NCBI GenBank assembly: GCA_032718475.1
Contig: JAUCBJ010000384.1
Location: 62,001 to 126,000 of the forward strand
DNA: 64,000 bases
Reading direction: 5' to 3'
DNA from: Nemertoderma westbladi
Lineage: Eukaryota; Xenacoelomorpha; Nemertodermatida; Nemertodermatidae
The notes below the pieces were generated by a model that saw only the letters and a program-made list of their open reading frames with translations, made no database searches and had not been told where the DNA came from. Positions 22,344-32,110 of the stretch are shown piece by piece; the first letter of the stretch is position 1; each line of letters opens with the position of its first letter. The position numbers and the translations under genes are program-made.

Positions 22344-23866
22344 GTTAGTCTTTCTTACGCGGACGGCGTTTACGCAGTTTTTTGAGGCTAGCAAGAGTCC
22401 TTTTCTCTTTGGGGGGAGCCACTTTACTAGGAGGGCCATAACTCCTGGGTGAAGGGTGCAATATGATTGCATCAGAAGGTGTAGGATTATGGTCGGGGTA
22501 TCCGCCGTTTCGATATGCTTCTCCTCGAGCTGATTTTCCTCCGCTCGTAGCTGGATACGTTCATCCAAAAACTCTCGCAGAGAATAGGATCGTCCAAGTT
22601 CGATAACTTCTTAGAGATTCTGGATTTCCCGATCGAACTGAGATATAGTTACTTTGTTTACCGCTTGGACTTGCTAGTGCAATTTACGTTTATCTGAACA
22701 AGCGTAAGTTCCTTTTCTGATCTTTGTAGAATAGCGTCTAACTCATTTGGTACAACGCTCTCCGCCACTTTGGTGACAGGTTATATCGTGTTAAGCCGGG
22801 ACGATGGTAAGGGTTAAACGGCGATATTAAATGTCCGCGTCCCAATCCGGCTAGGTAGGATGGGCTAATATCTAGGAAGCCCACAACCGGGGTGCCACCG
22901 ACTAATTGTTCAGGTAACACTAGATCTTTGAGTAGTGAGTACAGCTCGGGAGGATCCGTCATACTAATAGGATCAAGAGTCTGAGGTCTCACTAGGGAAT
23001 GAGGAGGTCTGATCGAGTATTCCGAAACTCTGATCATTGGTTTATTTAAGGATCGTCTGAGTCGAACGAGCGTAGGTGATACGTCAAACAAATTTCGCTC
23101 GAAACTCCCGCCAGTATAGCGAGTAAAACCGTGTTTAGTGCAACGTCTCCACGGATGTTTATGTCTTTCCGTTTATTGGTTGGGTCTTGGGCATTCATCG
23201 CAATAATACCAAAACGCACGTCTTGTAGGGGAAACGCGAGTGATCTTTCTCCAGCTTACAATATTCCTCCATCCGTTCGAAGCTATCCGGTACAACAGGT
23301 AGCGGTCGATCGGCGGTAAGATACATCATAGTGGAATAGAGCCGTTTGAGTTCTACCATGCGGTCATGATGTATACCTTGAGGGTATCGAGTTTCTAGAT
23401 TCTGTTGACTGGTAATATCGAGATAGGTTTCTCTCAAGAATTCCAGGTATTTGGTGAAGTCGCTGCATTTATCCGGCTCTTCAACATCTGCACTTTCGAG
23501 TCGGTTTCGAATAGAATTTTCGTGTTCGAGTCTCAGTTTATCGTTCTGCTTCCGCTGGGTATGATATTTAAATAAAACCATTTCCCTTTTGGTGTCTATA
23601 TCGTTCGTATCGTGTAGGTCGATAGGATGACCAGTAGTTAAGAAGTCCATATACGTACCATTACGATGCGTATAGCGAGCGGTGAATTTTCTACAGTCCA
23701 ACCCACGCGCAAGTTGCTCCCGGGACATTGGCGGTTAGGTATAACGACCATCGTCCTCCGTAGTAGTTGGACCAGCGTCGCCGCTTATCAAGCTATCAAC
23801 AAACGCTTGTAAAGGTAGAGTATATCGCTCCCTGATACCAAGATCATCTTCTATCAACTCAGTCAT
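22344..23866 (-). pseudogene. BEL/Pao ORF3, extra ORF between pol and 3' LTR (copy A, decayed)
   Basis: The frame starts at ATG 23866 (MTELIEDDLGIRE) and matches the plus-strand frame at 43113. It has a TAA at codon 44 (23735-23737), where the other copy has GAA, then runs open to a one-base deletion near 23217. A two-base insertion lies near 23110, and the frame continues from 23091 with VSPTLVRLRRSLNKP. Later segments are a coiled-coil-like stretch ending QNL-stop and a very basic tail KEKRTLASLKKLRKR ending at 22344. The N-terminal half is acidic and soluble-looking. No signal peptide or hydrophobic transmembrane segment is apparent. I do not recognise the family. By position it corresponds to an env or accessory ORF, but it does not look like an envelope. 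Shared reading frame between copies suggests it was coding. Confidence 0.6.
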
Positions 23867-25510
23867 ATCTGCTATATGAGTTTATTAATATTATAATGAG
23901 TTTATATTTAGGCTAGCGGGCGTCGCTGCCTACCCCTCTCTGCCCCCGGACAGTGCAAGATCCTCAGCACTGGTGTACTTTCGCCGATGTGCCTATCGCC
24001 AATGTCGTAGCTGCACAACGACCACAACAACCAGCACGAGTCACTCCACCGTCCATCCCAAAGGCTTAGATATACTTCAGGTTCTTACTGGAGAGTTAGG
24101 GTTACTTTCACAATTGCGACTCGCTACTGTAAACACACCTTAGTAGTAACATTCACCTACAAACGCACAAATTCCACGTAACTGTCACAAATGGTACACA
24201 TTCTATCACACATTCGGGTCATTTGTCCGTTAGTCAAGTGCCTTCCAGAATGTCACTTTATTTATTATGTATCCTTGGATACTAGCAGTGCGCTATTTAT
24301 TCCCTATGCTATTCAATGGGGCAAGCTTTCTATTGTTCTTTTAACTCACTTCTAATTCTAGCGTGGTTGTTGCCATGGTGACATTATGGAAAGCTAGCGG
24401 TAGAATTAGGGTAATTCTCATGCATACAGATCTGGGATGCTATTTAATAGTAATTCTTTAATGGTCAATATCCCCTTTATACATGATTTTATGAATTTTA
24501 TCGGCTATTGACTATATATTGGAGATTCTCGCACACTAATACACTTAATAGGGTGAATCTCCGCTCCCATGATCTATTAATTAATGGAATTTTGGGAATG
24601 TTATAAATTGTATAAAATAACAATTTATCAAATTCATTAAAAGATATGAATTTAAATTTATTCCCATAAATTTTATTATTTAATATTAAATAGACACAAT
24701 TTTATTCCAGAGCATGTCTGGGGACTGGGATCCTTGATTCTAGGAAATTTGTCCTTTTAAGAGTATCGGTAAGTGCTACGATATCTTAATTGACTAGAAT
24801 TTTAAAGGATCTGAAATTTGACAGATTTTGTAAATATTAATAATTAATATTTAGGATGGGCACCAGTTTATTCCAGAACTTGTCTGGGGACGTTAACCAC
24901 TGATTCTAGAATTTGTCTTTCAAGTATATTGGTGGGTGCCGCGATATCTTAATCGACTAGAATTACAGATGGTCAAAGGGTTTAACAGATTTATTTGCGA
25001 TGTACGCTACTGTTAAAGGGACATCACGCTACTATATGTATTATTCAATATACGGTATGAGAGCAATATCGCACGAAGCAATGTCAGTGAGAAGAGGCAA
25101 GTCGTTTCCAAGGTCTACCCAGAGCTTGGTTTAGCCGAGACACGAGGATCTGAATTTTGCATTCCTAATACTCTGCTTACCAATAATACTTAAATATAGT
25201 AGGAGCTTTATTGTACTTTAATAAGTACGGATATGTCATCTTACTGTAGTTACGTATTTGTAATGTAATACGGACAGTAAGGAAGGAGAAAAAGAATTAT
25301 TTCTCGCCGTCGCACTAAATATAATATATAAGTAATTAAGTAATAAACGCGAATATATATTGCACTAATCTACTAAATAATCGCTAAAATAACATTCTAC
25401 TAAATAAAATTAAAGAAAACGATTATAATAAAATTACATAATAATATATACATAAATATAAAAGAATAAAAACAAATACAAATATAGTCTTACACCCACT
25501 CCAGCCGTTG
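23867..25510 (-). other. Conserved non-coding spacer between pol and ORF3
   Basis: This 1.6-kb spacer is conserved in the second copy (41548-43112, inverted). It includes a tandem pair of ~166-bp units starting near 24700 and 24866, each with TTATTCCAGA and GTCTGGGGAC words. No long frame is present. It could hold a splice acceptor for ORF3: CTCATATAGCAG lies just upstream of the ORF3 ATG in both copies. Confidence 0.6.
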
Positions 25511-28500
25511 TTAAGTTGGGGAGTCCCTAGATGTTTGTTGGATTAGGGAGGTGGTCGTGGGAAGAGTATCTTGCCTTCCATAGTTTCCGGAGAGTTCTCT
25601 GTCTCTTTCCAATAAACATAAGCGACCAACTGGGTGATTGAGCTGCTGTGTCTCGAAGACAATTCCCGGTTTCTTGAAGTTACGTCGCATGATGACGAGT
25701 TCTACCGATCGCACCAAACCGTCATCCGAGATATGAGTCTCGATGATACGACCTGTCTGCCACCGCTTACGTGGAAGATCTACATCCACAATAAGAACCA
25801 TGTCTCCAGCGCTGACGTTTTCTTGCTGCGCAAACCACTTAGTTCGAAGTTGTAGCGTGGGCAGATAATGTTTTTCGAAATGGTCAGCGAAACAACGGGA
25901 TAACAACTGCATGAGTTGCCAAGTTTGCCGGCAGTATTCGTCTCCGTCTGTGATTTCCGATTGTGGGAGCATGGCTACAGGTTTCTTCAGTAGGAAGTGC
26001 GCGGGTGTTAGCGCTTCCAGGGAATCGGGACTCGATGAGACTGGCATAAGCGGTCTCTCGTTGAGATAGGCGGTAATTTCCTCCATTAACGTCCGCAAAA
26101 GTTCGTCGGTGAGATATGCGCGGCAAGGCACTATAAAGTGAAATGCTGTCTTCACACTTCTTATTAATCTCTCCCAACTTCCTCCCCACCAAGGGGCGTC
26201 GGCGGCGTTGAAGGTCCAGCTAGACGCTGTTACTCGTAGCTGATCGTCCACCTGTCTTTGGTTCCAATCTTTGACGTAAGCTTTGATTTCATTGTTGGCA
26301 CCAATGAAGTTTGTTCCCTTCTCAGATCTCATCGTGTTACTAGTGCCAAAGCAAGCGATCTGTCGTCGTAAGCTTAATAGGAAGCTGTTGGTAGATAAAT
26401 CGTTCACCATATCGAGATGGATAGCTCTACAAGTCATACAAACAAAGATTACACACCATCTCTTGACTATAGTCCTAGCACGATATACTTCAATAGGGCC
26501 AAATAAATCTACACCGGTATTAGTAAAGGGTGGTTCATAGAAGCTTACTCGTTCCCTAGGTAATTCTGCCTCTCGCTGTGTTAAAGGCCTACTGAATGCT
26601 TTCCTACAGGGTATGCAGTTCCTAAGAACTTGGTTCAGAGCTCTACGGGGTTTATAAAAATAATAGCGAGTTCGAATTTCGCTAAGAACTCGTTCTCTAC
26701 CAGCATGATAAAGTTTGCTGTGAACATCTACAATCATCTTGACTTGTATTTCAAGATTTCTAATGAGTATGGGGAACTTAGTGTCAAAGGATAATGGAGC
26801 ATTCGTTAATCTTCCTCCAACACGTATCAACCCATCTATCATTGTGCTAGAGAAACGATCCCTTAAGCGCATCTGTGGATTTCTCAACAACAGGAAATAC
26901 TTATCGGAATCCTCATAGCATTGCAGGAGTCTCAGCATCTGCTTGTTGGTTTCTTCATGCTCCTGATAACTGATCTTCTCCTTCAGAAACCTGTCGGATA
27001 TCTTATATTTGGGAAGATCTTTAACAACATGGACCTGCACCGATGTTAGTGGAGCGGTATCAGCGTTGTCTCCGGAAGTATGTAGTACAGACAGATCTAC
27101 CGTGGGTTTGAATAACTTCGATTTACTCGCCCGAGTTTTAGGTTTGACTTTCTCCGCTCCCTTGGCCTGTCTAATCTCTGTGGTAGTAAGATGAGGAGGC
27201 CATTCTTCTTCTTCTTTGTAGAGGAAGTCGGGTCCACCTAACCAGTCTGGAGTATCTACCAGTTCTTGTGGAGTTGCTCCCCTGGAAGCGATGTCTGCTG
27301 GATTAATCGTTCCGGGGCAATGTCTCCATTGATCCATCGTTGTGCGACTGAGTATAATGGCTACTCTGTTGGTAACGAAGACGCTGAACTGACAGACTTC
27401 ATTGGTTATATACTCCAACACGAGTAAAGCGTCGGTCCAATAGACAGTTTTCTCCAGTGGATAATCGATCTGTTCTGTTACATTCCGGCCGATGGCTGTA
27501 GCGTATAGAGCCGCCTTTAACTCCGCTCGAGGAACTTTCAACTTATTGTTTATCAATGCCTTAGAGGTAACCAAGGCGACTTTGATTCTGTCCGGAGTTT
27601 CCACCCTTAGGTAGGCTACTATACCTATTCCCATATCGCTGGCGTCTCCAAACACATGGAGTTGATAGGAATACGTAGGGAGAACATGACCAAAATATGA
27701 ACGGGAAATTATAAAGTTCTCGATGGCTGGTAGAGAATCTTCCCATTTCATCCACTTCTTGAATAATTCTCCCTTAAGTGGATCGTCCAATGAGTGGTTT
27801 TCAAGCCACATTTGTTGTACTAAACTCCGAGCAATCAATATAACTGGGCTAATAAATCCCAATGGATCGAAATAAGTGCTCAGGATACTTAAACAAATCC
27901 GTTTAGTCCGAACTGGATTATCTCGCTGTTTTAGTTGGAAAAACAGGATATCTCTTTCTGTGTCCCATTTCAAACCAAGGGTCTTAGTTTCTGGGAGATC
28001 ATCTTTTATTAGATCTAGGTCTTTCGCTCCTCGATCTTCTACCGGGATCGACTCCAGAAACTCACGGGAGTTGCTGGTGAATTTAGTTAATCGAAATCCA
28101 CCTCTTTTTAAGCACTCTACCATTCCTTTAGCGACGTCAATGGCTTCTTCGACTGATGGAAGGGACTTTAGATTATCGTCCATGTATATATCCCGCTTGA
28201 TGTTGTCAATCACCTCTTTAGAGAAGGCTTCTCGGTTGTCATCCGCAGTGGTGCGCACCACTGAACAGGCGTTTGAAGGGCTTGAGATTATCCCAAAAGC
28301 CTGGATGGTCATCCAGTACTCCACCGGTTTCTGCTTCAGCCGGTCTCCTTCAGGCCACCACAGAAATCGTAGGCTATCTCGATCCTTATCCAGCGCCTTG
28401 ACTTGTAAGAACATGCCTTCTATATCTGAGGCGAAAGCAATTGAATATTGTCTTAATCTTAAGAGTATTCCCAACAAGGATTGGAGTAAGTTGGGTCCGG

Positions 28501-31500
28501 GTAACAATTCGGAATTAAGGGATTGGCCCATATAGAGGGCGGAGCCGTCAAACACCACTCGTACCTCATGGGGTTTACCGGGTTTGGGAACGTAATGGTG
28601 AGTTAAATAATACGTTCTCTCAGTTATAGGTGTTTCTTCCGGTACTAGCTCCGCATATCCCTTGCTAATAAATTTCTTCAACTGCGTTTGATACATTTCT
28701 TTAGCTGAAGAATTTGCCGTAAGGCGTCGATGTAGTTGAGCAATTCTTTTCTCCGCCAAGGGTCTGTTGTTTATGAACTTTGGTTCTCGCTTTCGGAAAG
28801 GTAGACCGATCTCATATCTACCTTGATCTTTAAGAAAACGTGTAGTTGTCTCTTGGATCTGCTTGGCTCTTTCTTCCTCTACCGATAGGGCCTTATCGTA
28901 GGAATTGGGCTCTACAGCCTCTTGAGTAAAGAATCGTACGGCGTGTTCATCCCGAGTCTTGGCATTATAACGTTCAATGACGTCATTAAGCTCGTCGTTA
29001 TAGTCGTCTCGTTCTGATGGAAGAAGGAGCTGACATAAGTTCACTTGGTTTTGCCAAGTCTCGTTTTCCTTAAGGAGATCAATGGTATTCTCCTCGTCGA
29101 AAAGTTGGTGGACATCGTCATTATCTGAGGAGTATGGTGTTCCCTCAGTTGGATCGTCTAACTCACTGCCCTCGACTTCCCATTCTCTTACTTGATATAC
29201 CTGGTCTTTCGGTAATCTTTCCATGAGAGTTCTACGGGAAGGGCCAGTAAAGTACCAACCCACTCTAGTTCTTCCCGCATAAGCTTGTAGTGGTTGCGGT
29301 TGAGCAGGCCGTTTCTCCAATGTCTCGAGCGCTTCATGCGCATTTTGACCGATGAGTATTTGCACTCCAGGGTAATCGGTGTTGAATCTAGGTATTTCCA
29401 GCTGCTGGGTGAAATCGTCCTCATCCCAGTTATAAGGTTCCACTTGGGTGGTAGCGAAGTTCTTTATCGCCACCATTTTTACTGACCTTATACTATGTTC
29501 TCCTAGTTCATCCTGGGGGGTGGACAACGCACCTACATAATAATCCGCTATTACTGTAGATTTCCAAACCTGCATAATTCCTGACATGTTTAGCTTAGTT
29601 CGGAACTTGGGTTGTCCAGCAAAGATGTCTTCGGCTAGTTCTTTGTCGATGAATGTTCCTGTACTACCGGAGTCAAGGAGGGCGTTCACTACATAACTCC
29701 TTTTAGGTCCGTGGACCCTTACCTGTACTACAGGAAATTCTCGGATTCCTACATTGGAAGGTGGCGCTTTCCAAGATGGTTGTCGCTCAGAAGTAGTTAG
29801 GGTGAGGTCGCTGTCTGTGTCTTTTTCATACGTAAGTGCTCGATACACTGCGGTATTTATCATGTAACAGGATTCATCTTCGTCGGAGAATTCATCTGTA
29901 TAGAATCCTTCCATCTCAGAACTTTGGTCAGTGTCGTTCACATCACTGAATTGGACATGTAGTTCGGAATCACTTACCTGACTCTGGCTGTTTCGCTCAA
30001 ATTCAGTGTGCAACAAGATATGATGTTTCGCACCGCACTTTGCACACCTTGTGTCGGAGTAACAGGTTCGCCGTTGGTGTCCTTGTCTGAGGCAATTATA
30101 ACACAACCGCTTATCCCACATGACTTCCCGTCTCTCCGTTAATGATTTCTTCAGGAATTCATCACACATATTCAAACGGTGGGTCCCGTCACATAGCGCA
30201 CATTTCGGTTTGATGTTACTTACCTTATTTTGAATAACATTGTGCACACTCGTTCTTTCTTCGGGCTTTCTCACCTGAATTCTCTTAGGAGACGTAGGAG
30301 GAGTTTTTCTTACCTGTTCTCTCCTGTCATTGGTTCGAGACTTAAATTTACTTACCTGTTCTTTAGGCGTTTTATTGACATAATAAGATCTTTCAGTGTC
30401 TTTCCCGCTATCCTCTCCTTGAGAAGTCTGGCTTTCGCCGTCGTCGGTATAACACACTGGTGTTACCTTTCTCCTAGAAACGGGTTTCTCACTTACCTTG
30501 TTTTCCGGTGTCTTCTCTCTGGACTGTTTTAGGAGCTGTAATTTCACTTCTCCATCTAAGAATGACATGAGATCAGCCATGGTAGGGTCTCGTCGTTGTT
30601 GTTCCATCATATATAACACTTTCTTATCCCAGCGTGTACCTACTCCACCCTTCGGTAAAGTAGAAGCCACGGCTCCAATAACCATAGAACTCTGATATTC
30701 ATGAGACTTACCTAACCAATCTAATTGTCTACAGATCTCTTGAATCTCATCGGAAAACTCTATTATCCCGCTGCTAATGAACTTTCGGGGCGCTACTAAT
30801 TTTGCATACAAATATTTAGCTATGTTATTCCTATTACCATACCTGATGTTTAGTGTATCCCAAACTTGTCTTAATCCGTCTGGATGTCCAATAAACTTTA
30901 ACGCCATTAACTTGGGAGATCCTTCCAAGCACTCGATGAGGAATCTAAGTTTCTCTCCATTAGATAGTACAGAGTTCTGTATGTTATCTTTATAATATTC
31001 ATTAAAAGGTAACCATTTCATCTCATCTCCATTGAACTTGACTATCTCTCCCACCTTTACCGCTTGACGGGCTTCGGTTCTAGCCATTTGACGCGTAAAA
31101 CTTTCTTGGGCCATCGTGTTATTTAATATCGAGTTATCGGTATATAAATTTCTCGGATTATGATCAGGTCTATAGGGGATATCATTATCAACAGGTCTAT
31201 AATTACCCTTAATAGGGTTTACTATAGGAGTTTCCACTTCACTAGCAGTATAGATGCGTGTAGGCTCCACACCTTGCGCATGAGATACTTCAGACCTAAC
31301 AGGTTGACACATTGTTACCGGGGGTGGTGGTATACCCTTTTGTGTATTTACTAATTTATCGCGTTCTAATGCGATACTTTGCTGCACTTCTTGCAACTCT
31401 AACCTACTTTCCCTTACTGTGCCCTTGAACTGCTTAACAGTCTCCTGCATCTGCCCGAGCAGGAGATCCATCCCCCGCCGTCCCTCATCCACCCACTCGA

Positions 31501-32110
31501 CCGCCGAAGCGGGAGCCGCCAACGTTGTAGCGGGCGGACGAGGGACAACGGGCGACAAATCATTAATTTTTCGCTCAGAGTCAGGGACATGAACATTTTC
31601 AGTGCTGTGCAGAGGGAATTTAGAGGTAGGTTCTGGGAGCACAGGTGTCTCTATCACCGAAGGGGTGATTTCAAGAACAGGCCTAATTATTTCAGGCTCA
31701 TCTACTATAGTAGGGAGTCTTTCTATTTTAATTATTTGGTCTGTGGGTTCTGCACTACCTAAGTCTGTGTTAGTTAGTTGCCTTCTAACAGCTGGGGGCA
31801 AATCAGGCAATTTGTGACGGTGAGATGTTCTTCTACGCCTACTTAGACGAGATCTATTTCCTCCGCCTCCAGGATCGGTGGTATTGCCTTCCTCAGATGA
31901 GGTATAACCTTGTCTTTTGGGAGTAGATCGATTCATCATCTGCATATTACTAGCTGTTAACTGTTTATTAAAGTTGTCTTGCCTCTCTTGAAGATTTTCC
32001 AACTCTAGTTGGGCGGGCAGTCTCTTCAGACGCCTTTCATTCTGCTTCTGCCACTGCAGCTGCCAAAGCCGCTTTTCTTTCTGCTTCTGCCACTGCAGCT
32101 GCCAAGGCCG
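25511..32110 (-). CDS. BEL/Pao gag-pol polyprotein (gag, protease, RT, RNase H, integrase)
   Basis: One uninterrupted minus-strand frame, open from 32110 (after a TAG at 32111-32113) to the TAA at 25511. A TTG at 32002 would begin a 2163-residue protein, and no ATG lies near the front, so it is probably made by frameshifting from ORF1. Order, in residues from 32002: a charged N-terminus; a DUF1759-type gag domain about 310-500; zinc knuckles about 600-660 (CYNCLRQGHQRRTC, CAKCGAKHH); aspartic protease with LLDSGSTGTFID near 774; RT with YMDD near 1274; RNase H with FGDASDMGIG near 1454; integrase HHCC finger about 1760-1800; catalytic core with TGVDLFGP near 1832, RSEKGTNF near 1893 and GGSWERLIRSVK near 1945. 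The second integrase Asp is Glu (GAG at 26321-26323). Everything else looks intact. Intracellular replication of the element is the known role. Confidence 0.95.
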   Translation of the reverse strand, partial: RPWQLQWQKQKEKRLWQLQWQKQNERRLKRLPAQLELENLQERQDNFNKQLTASNMQMMNRSTPKRQGYTSSEEGNTTDPGGGGNRSRLSRRRRTSHRHKLPDLPPAVRRQLTNTDLGSAEPTDQIIKIERLPTIVDEPEIIRPVLEITPSVIETPVLPEPTSKFPLHSTENVHVPDSERKINDLSPVVPRPPATTLAAPASAVEWVDEGRRGMDLLLGQMQETVKQFKGTVRESRLELQEVQQSIALERDKLVNTQKGIPPPPVTMCQPVRSEVSHAQGVEPTRIYTASEVETPIVNPIKGNYRPVDNDIPYRPDHNPRNLYTDNSILNNTMAQESFTRQMARTEARQAVKVGEIVKFNGDEMKWLPFNEYYKDNIQNSVLSNGEKLRFLIECLEGSPKLMALKFIGHPDGLRQVWDTLNIRYGNRNNIAKYLYAKLVAPRKFISSGIIEFSDEIQEICRQLDWLGKSHEYQSSMVIGAVASTLPKGGVGTRWDKKVLYMMEQQRRDPTMADLMSFLDGEVKLQLLKQSREKTPENKVSEKPVSRRKVTPVCYTDDGESQTSQGEDSGKDTERSYYVNKTPKEQVSKFKSRTNDRREQVRKTPPTSPKRIQVRKPEERTSVHNVIQNKVSNIKPKCALCDGTHRLNMCDEFLKKSLTERREVMWDKRLCYNCLRQGHQRRTCYSDTRCAKCGAKHHILLHTEFERNSQSQVSDSELHVQFSDVNDTDQSSEMEGFYTDEFSDEDESCYMINTAVYRALTYEKDTDSDLTLTTSERQPSWKAPPSNVGIREFPVVQVRVHGPKRSYVVNALLDSGSTGTFIDKELAEDIFAGQPKFRTKLNMSGIMQVWKSTVIADYYVGALSTPQDELGEHSIRSVKMVAIKNFATTQVEPYNWDEDDFTQQLEIPRFNTDYPGVQILIGQNAHEALETLEKRPAQPQPLQAYAGRTRVGWYFTGPSRRTLMERLPKDQVYQVREWEVEGSELDDPTEGTPYSSDNDDVHQLFDEENTIDLLKENETWQNQVNLCQLLLPSERDDYNDELNDVIERYNAKTRDEHAVRFFTQEAVEPNSYDKALSVEEERAKQIQETTTRFLKDQGRYEIGLPFRKREPKFINNRPLAEKRIAQLHRRLTANSSAKEMYQTQLKKFISKGYAELVPEETPITERTYYLTHHYVPKPGKPHEVRVVFDGSALYMGQSLNSELLPGPNLLQSLLGILLRLRQYSIAFASDIEGMFLQVKALDKDRDSLRFLWWPEGDRLKQKPVEYWMTIQAFGIISSPSNACSVVRTTADDNREAFSKEVIDNIKRDIYMDDNLKSLPSVEEAIDVAKGMVECLKRGGFRLTKFTSNSREFLESIPVEDRGAKDLDLIKDDLPETKTLGLKWDTERDILFFQLKQRDNPVRTKRICLSILSTYFDPLGFISPVILIARSLVQQMWLENHSLDDPLKGELFKKWMKWEDSLPAIENFIISRSYFGHVLPTYSYQLHVFGDASDMGIGIVAYLRVETPDRIKVALVTSKALINNKLKVPRAELKAALYATAIGRNVTEQIDYPLEKTVYWTDALLVLEYITNEVCQFSVFVTNRVAIILSRTTMDQWRHCPGTINPADIASRGATPQELVDTPDWLGGPDFLYKEEEEWPPHLTTTEIRQAKGAEKVKPKTRASKSKLFKPTVDLSVLHTSGDNADTAPLTSVQVHVVKDLPKYKISDRFLKEKISYQEHEETNKQMLRLLQCYEDSDKYFLLLRNPQMRLRDRFSSTMIDGLIRVGGRLTNAPLSFDTKFPILIRNLEIQVKMIVDVHSKLYHAGRERVLSEIRTRYYFYKPRRALNQVLRNCIPCRKAFSRPLTQREAELPRERVSFYEPPFTNTGVDLFGPIEVYRARTIVKRWCVIFVCMTCRAIHLDMVNDLSTNSFLLSLRRQIACFGTSNTMRSEKGTNFIGANNEIKAYVKDWNQRQVDDQLRVTASSWTFNAADAPWWGGSWERLIRSVKTAFHFIVPCRAYLTDELLRTLMEEITAYLNERPLMPVSSSPDSLEALTPAHFLLKKPVAMLPQSEITDGDEYCRQTWQLMQLLSRCFADHFEKHYLPTLQLRTKWFAQQENVSAGDMVLIVDVDLPRKRWQTGRIIETHISDDGLVRSVELVIMRRNFKKPGIVFETQQLNHPVGRLCLLERDRELSGNYGRQDTLPTTTSLIQQTSRDSPT

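Noticed and set aside
22344-23866. ORF3 as an envelope glycoprotein
   Set aside because: No signal peptide, hydrophobic fusion or membrane segment or Cys pattern is apparent. The charged, basic-tailed sequence suggests a soluble protein.
27876-28535. 219-residue plus-strand ORF
   Set aside because: It lies opposite the RT domain of the BEL/Pao pol, with no motif of its own. It is an antisense shadow.
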